Part shown: positions 47,327 to 49,106 of the stretch, piece after piece
How positions within the stretch are numbered: position 1 is the first letter of the stretch
Layout: each line of letters opens with the position of its first letter
DNA from: Clostridia bacterium
Lineage (GTDB): Bacteria; Bacillota; Clostridia; Oscillospirales; CAG-382
Assembly (NCBI GenBank): GCA_017516825.1
Contig: JAFXBC010000074.1
Coordinates: 1-49,106 of the forward strand
DNA: 49,106 nucleotides
Reading direction: 5' to 3'
Translations under genes and position numbers: made by a program
The notes under the pieces: generated by a model
What the model saw: the letters and a program-made list of their open reading frames with translations, nothing else
What the model was told of the DNA's origin: nothing
Database searches by the model: none

Positions 47327-48490
47327 TTATTTTTTCACTTCTGCGCCGCCCCACTCTACTACGGTGAAGCCCACGCGGTGAAACTCTTCAAATTCCTGGG
47401 GTACCATCTCCACGTAGCTGTTACAGCCGTAGAAGGCCATGAACACTCTGAGCATGGAGTCGGGGGTAGGGGAGACCACCAGGGGAGCCGTCTCGGTGTA
47501 AGCCTCTTTTTGGAAGGCGATCACGTTGTAGGGGTTCGCTTCCAGACGGGGCAGCCAGTAAATGATAAACTCGTTGGCCTCTCTTGCTGTCAGCCCCAAT
47601 ACGGGAAGCACCTGCTCCAAGAACGCACCGCTGTCCTCCCCCTTCACGCAAAAGCCGCGGGAGAAATCGTAGTCGGCAATGCCTCTCCCTTCCCAATACA
47701 GGCAGTAGTATTCTCTGCCGTCTTTTTTAATCGTGCCGTCGGGAGACACGGTGAGGTCTTCCCAGCCCTTGCCGCCTTGGTAATGGGGATAGGTGCAGGT
47801 CAGGTCCCCCTTGTAGTCCAGTTTCACGGAGATCACCGTCTCCTCCTCGGGGTAAAGGTAGATCACAGGCTTTTCGGGGACTTTAACGGCGAAAATATCC
47901 TCCAGATCCTCTTCATCCAAAACACGCAGATCCTTCACCGTCTCGGCGGGGAAGGCATGGAAGTACCTGCTGCCTTTTATTGTCAGGTGGTAGTCGGCGT
48001 TCTTGAACCGTACGTAATCTCCCACGGCGATCCCCTCATAGGAACCGAAAATAAAGGCGTTTGCCTCGTGGGAGAGGAGAGTGGTACCGTAAAAGCCTTC
48101 TTCGGTGATCCCGGTCACCAGATAATTCTCCGTAAAGGCGTAGGTATGCTCCTCACGCTCTGCCGTCCCGTCGGTGAACAGGGAGATGGCAGGGAAGTCA
48201 TCGGGCACCACCACGGGAGTTTTGTCGTTGGGATGGAAGGGATCTCTGTGGTAAAGCTCCCCGTCGGGCAGGTCGGAGCTTTCCTCGGGCACCTCACCGG
48301 ATTCTTGCAGCTGATAGGATTCGTCAGGCAGAATGGAGCTTTCATCATAGCTTTCCACGGCTTCCGAGGATACCTCCAAAATAAAGGACACCTCCATGGA
48401 GCTTCCCTCCTTTGGCTCCTCCCCGGTGCACCCCGCCATAGCGCAGAGCAAGCAGATGAACAACGTAAAGACCGAAAGCTTTTTGAACAT
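47327..48490 (-). CDS. Lipoprotein of unknown function with a conserved C-terminal domain
   Basis: A 387-residue lipoprotein. Its signal peptide ends in lipobox AMAGC (Cys21), and AGGAGG stands upstream of the ATG. Residues ~25-90 are a Ser/Glu/Pro-rich linker. Residues ~95-190 form a beta-rich part ('YEGIAVGDYVRF'). Residues ~205-387 form a domain starting 'KPVIYLYPEEETVISVKLDYKG' and continuing 'YPHYQGGKGWEDLTVSPDG', '(Y)CLYWEG' and 'IYWLPRLEANPYNVIAF'. This layout occurs in proteins of various organisms, but I cannot name a function. The Trp/Tyr-rich strands would suit carbohydrate or peptide binding. It is transcribed from its own TATAAT-type promoter. Confidence 0.75.
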   Translation of the reverse strand: MFKKLSVFTLFICLLCAMAGCTGEEPKEGSSMEVSFILEVSSEAVESYDESSILPDESYQLQESGEVPEESSDLPDGELYHRDPFHPNDKTPVVVPDDFPAISLFTDGTAEREEHTYAFTENYLVTGITEEGFYGTTLLSHEANAFIFGSYEGIAVGDYVRFKNADYHLTIKGSRYFHAFPAETVKDLRVLDEEDLEDIFAVKVPEKPVIYLYPEEETVISVKLDYKGDLTCTYPHYQGGKGWEDLTVSPDGTIKKDGREYYCLYWEGRGIADYDFSRGFCVKGEDSGAFLEQVLPVLGLTAREANEFIIYWLPRLEANPYNVIAFQKEAYTETAPLVVSPTPDSMLRVFMAFYGCNSYVEMVPQEFEEFHRVGFTVVEWGGAEVKK

Positions 48491-48520
48491 ACGAATACCT
48501 CCTGTTTTTCTTCTTCACCC

Positions 48521-48526
48521 ATTATA
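48521..48526 (-). promoter_or_regulatory. -10 box of the unknown lipoprotein gene
   Basis: A perfect TATAAT on the minus strand, 30 bases before the ATG at 48490. No good -35 hexamer is seen upstream, where an A/T-rich run lies. Confidence 0.5.
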
Positions 48527-48603
48527 CAACCGAAAAAGAAAAATTCCTACGGTTTTTTGAAAGTTTTTGAAAAAAGTTTTTGAGCCTCATCCCATAAAGT
48601 CAA

Positions 48604-48669
48604 GTCGGCGTTCGGCTTTTGTTTTATACGTGGTTTTATTTCGCCGACGAAAAACAGCAAGCTGTTTTT
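48604..48669. repeat. 45-base GTCGGCG...CGCCGAC repeat plus hairpin
   Basis: A 45-base segment (48604-48648) with terminal GTCGGCG / CGCCGAC and TTTTATACGT near the middle, followed by the hairpin AAAAACAGC AA GCTGTTTTT (about 48650-48669). It is related to 5296-5339 and 49062-49106. The rest of 48670-48840 holds no gene; a GTCATCCTGAGCACGCGCGG stretch resembles a common intergenic repeat. Confidence 0.6.
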
Positions 48670-48845
48670 CTTAGGTTGGTTCAATGCGACGCTGAGCGGC
48701 AAAAAACGCCCCAACCGTCATCCTGAGCACGCGCGGGTCGTAGTAGATGTGGCTACGTATTGCAGTCATCTCCGCGCACGTCGAAGTTTTGCGGAAGGAA
48801 CGGAGTGGATGGAGCAAAACCGCCGATAGGCGGGATCTCATAAGA

Positions 48846-49016
48846 GTCTGATGTACCTTTTTGGGGGTAAAGAACTGTTTTATCACAAAGGATGTAAGTT
48901 TACGTTTCAAGGGGTAGATCAGACTTTGAGGAGACCCCTTACGGTTTTGCTTTTTAGAAATTGCTGTAAAAGGAACTGCATATCCAAAGACAATGGGCAA
49001 TTTCAAAAAGCAAAAC
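48846..49016. repeat. Two large palindromes in a gene-free region
   Basis: The first (48846-48924) has outer arms GTCTGAT / ATCAGAC extended by TACCTTTTTG / CAAGGGGTA (G-T pairs and one bulge) around a ~45-base interior. The second (48944-49016) has a 20-bp stem, arms 48944-48964 and 48997-49016, with one bulged A. A short alternative pairing AAGGGGT / ACCCCTT (48909-48940) competes with the first stem. No ORF with family features lies here. Confidence 0.55.
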
Positions 49017-49061
49017 TTCGACTTGCCAACCCGCAGGGTTGGTATGCTCAGAGGTGACCAA

Positions 49062-49106
49062 GTCGGCGAACGTCTTTGGATGTATGCGTGGTATCATTTC
49101 GCCGAC
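49062..49106. repeat. 45-base GTCGGCG...CGCCGAC repeat at the window edge
   Basis: The third copy of the short repeat, with the same 7-base inverted ends. The window stops at its last base, so any following hairpin is not visible. Confidence 0.6.

Noticed and set aside
48671..49006. 111-codon minus-strand open frame in the right intergenic region
   Set aside because: It runs through palindromes and dispersed repeat sequence, lacks a ribosome binding site and shows no family pattern.

Overview
The window reads as chromosomal DNA of a Gram-positive, spore-former-lineage bacterium, most likely an uncultured member of the Clostridia (Firmicutes/Bacillota). The grounds are a PolC-type replicase, AddAB instead of RecBCD, spoIIR, the gene order pyrH-frr-uppS-cdsA-dxr-rseP-(ispG)-polC, many lipoproteins with N-terminal lipoboxes, and strong AGGAGG-like ribosome binding sites. 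Coding DNA is fairly GC-rich. Intergenic DNA is short and loaded with palindromes. No rRNA, tRNA, CRISPR array, transposase or phage gene was seen. Genus and species cannot be assigned from what is visible.

Layout. 1-3702: valS and an Mrp/NBP35-type P-loop ATPase. 3998-4930 (minus): a two-gene unit of small envelope proteins. 4931-5537: a gene-free stretch with a cluster of DnaA-box sequences, a short palindrome-ended repeat and a strong promoter for a large surface glycoside-hydrolase-like (GHL10) protein (5538-7910). 8353-13584: uvrB and uvrA, with uvrA bracketed by near-identical ~300-bp direct repeats. 14034-16500: a radical SAM protein of the TIGR03960 type and its DUF2344 partner. 16647-27752: pyrH, frr, uppS, cdsA, dxr, rseP, ispG, polC (translation factors, lipid carrier, phospholipid and isoprenoid synthesis, regulated proteolysis, replication). 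28181-31429: a tightly overlapping operon of a PHP phosphatase-like protein, an Lrp/AsnC regulator, an aminotransferase and ispE. 31493-38767: spoIIR, addB, addA. 38831-41082: three small secreted or anchored proteins, two of them products of a recent tandem duplication. 41079-43186: a serine hydrolase and NamZ (DUF1343), a likely MurNAc-recycling pair. 43253-44014: a ThuA-like protein. 44146-48490 (minus): a ~1000-residue DUF4434-type lipoprotein and a lipoprotein of unknown function. 48491-49106: gene-free, repeat- and palindrome-rich.

How the genes fit together. dxr, ispG and ispE are three MEP-pathway steps. uppS turns the product into undecaprenyl diphosphate, which feeds the cell wall turned over by NamZ. 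cdsA supplies CDP-diacylglycerol. UvrAB and AddAB cover excision and double-strand-break repair. SpoIIR links the forespore programme to activation of the mother-cell sigma factor.

The most unusual content lies between the genes. A family of composite hairpin elements recurs at least seven times with compensatory base changes. Other notable items are a ~290-bp nested palindrome before uvrB with a half copy before the PHP gene, the direct repeats around uvrA, a five-member DnaA-box cluster far from any dnaA gene, and paired large palindromes at the right end.
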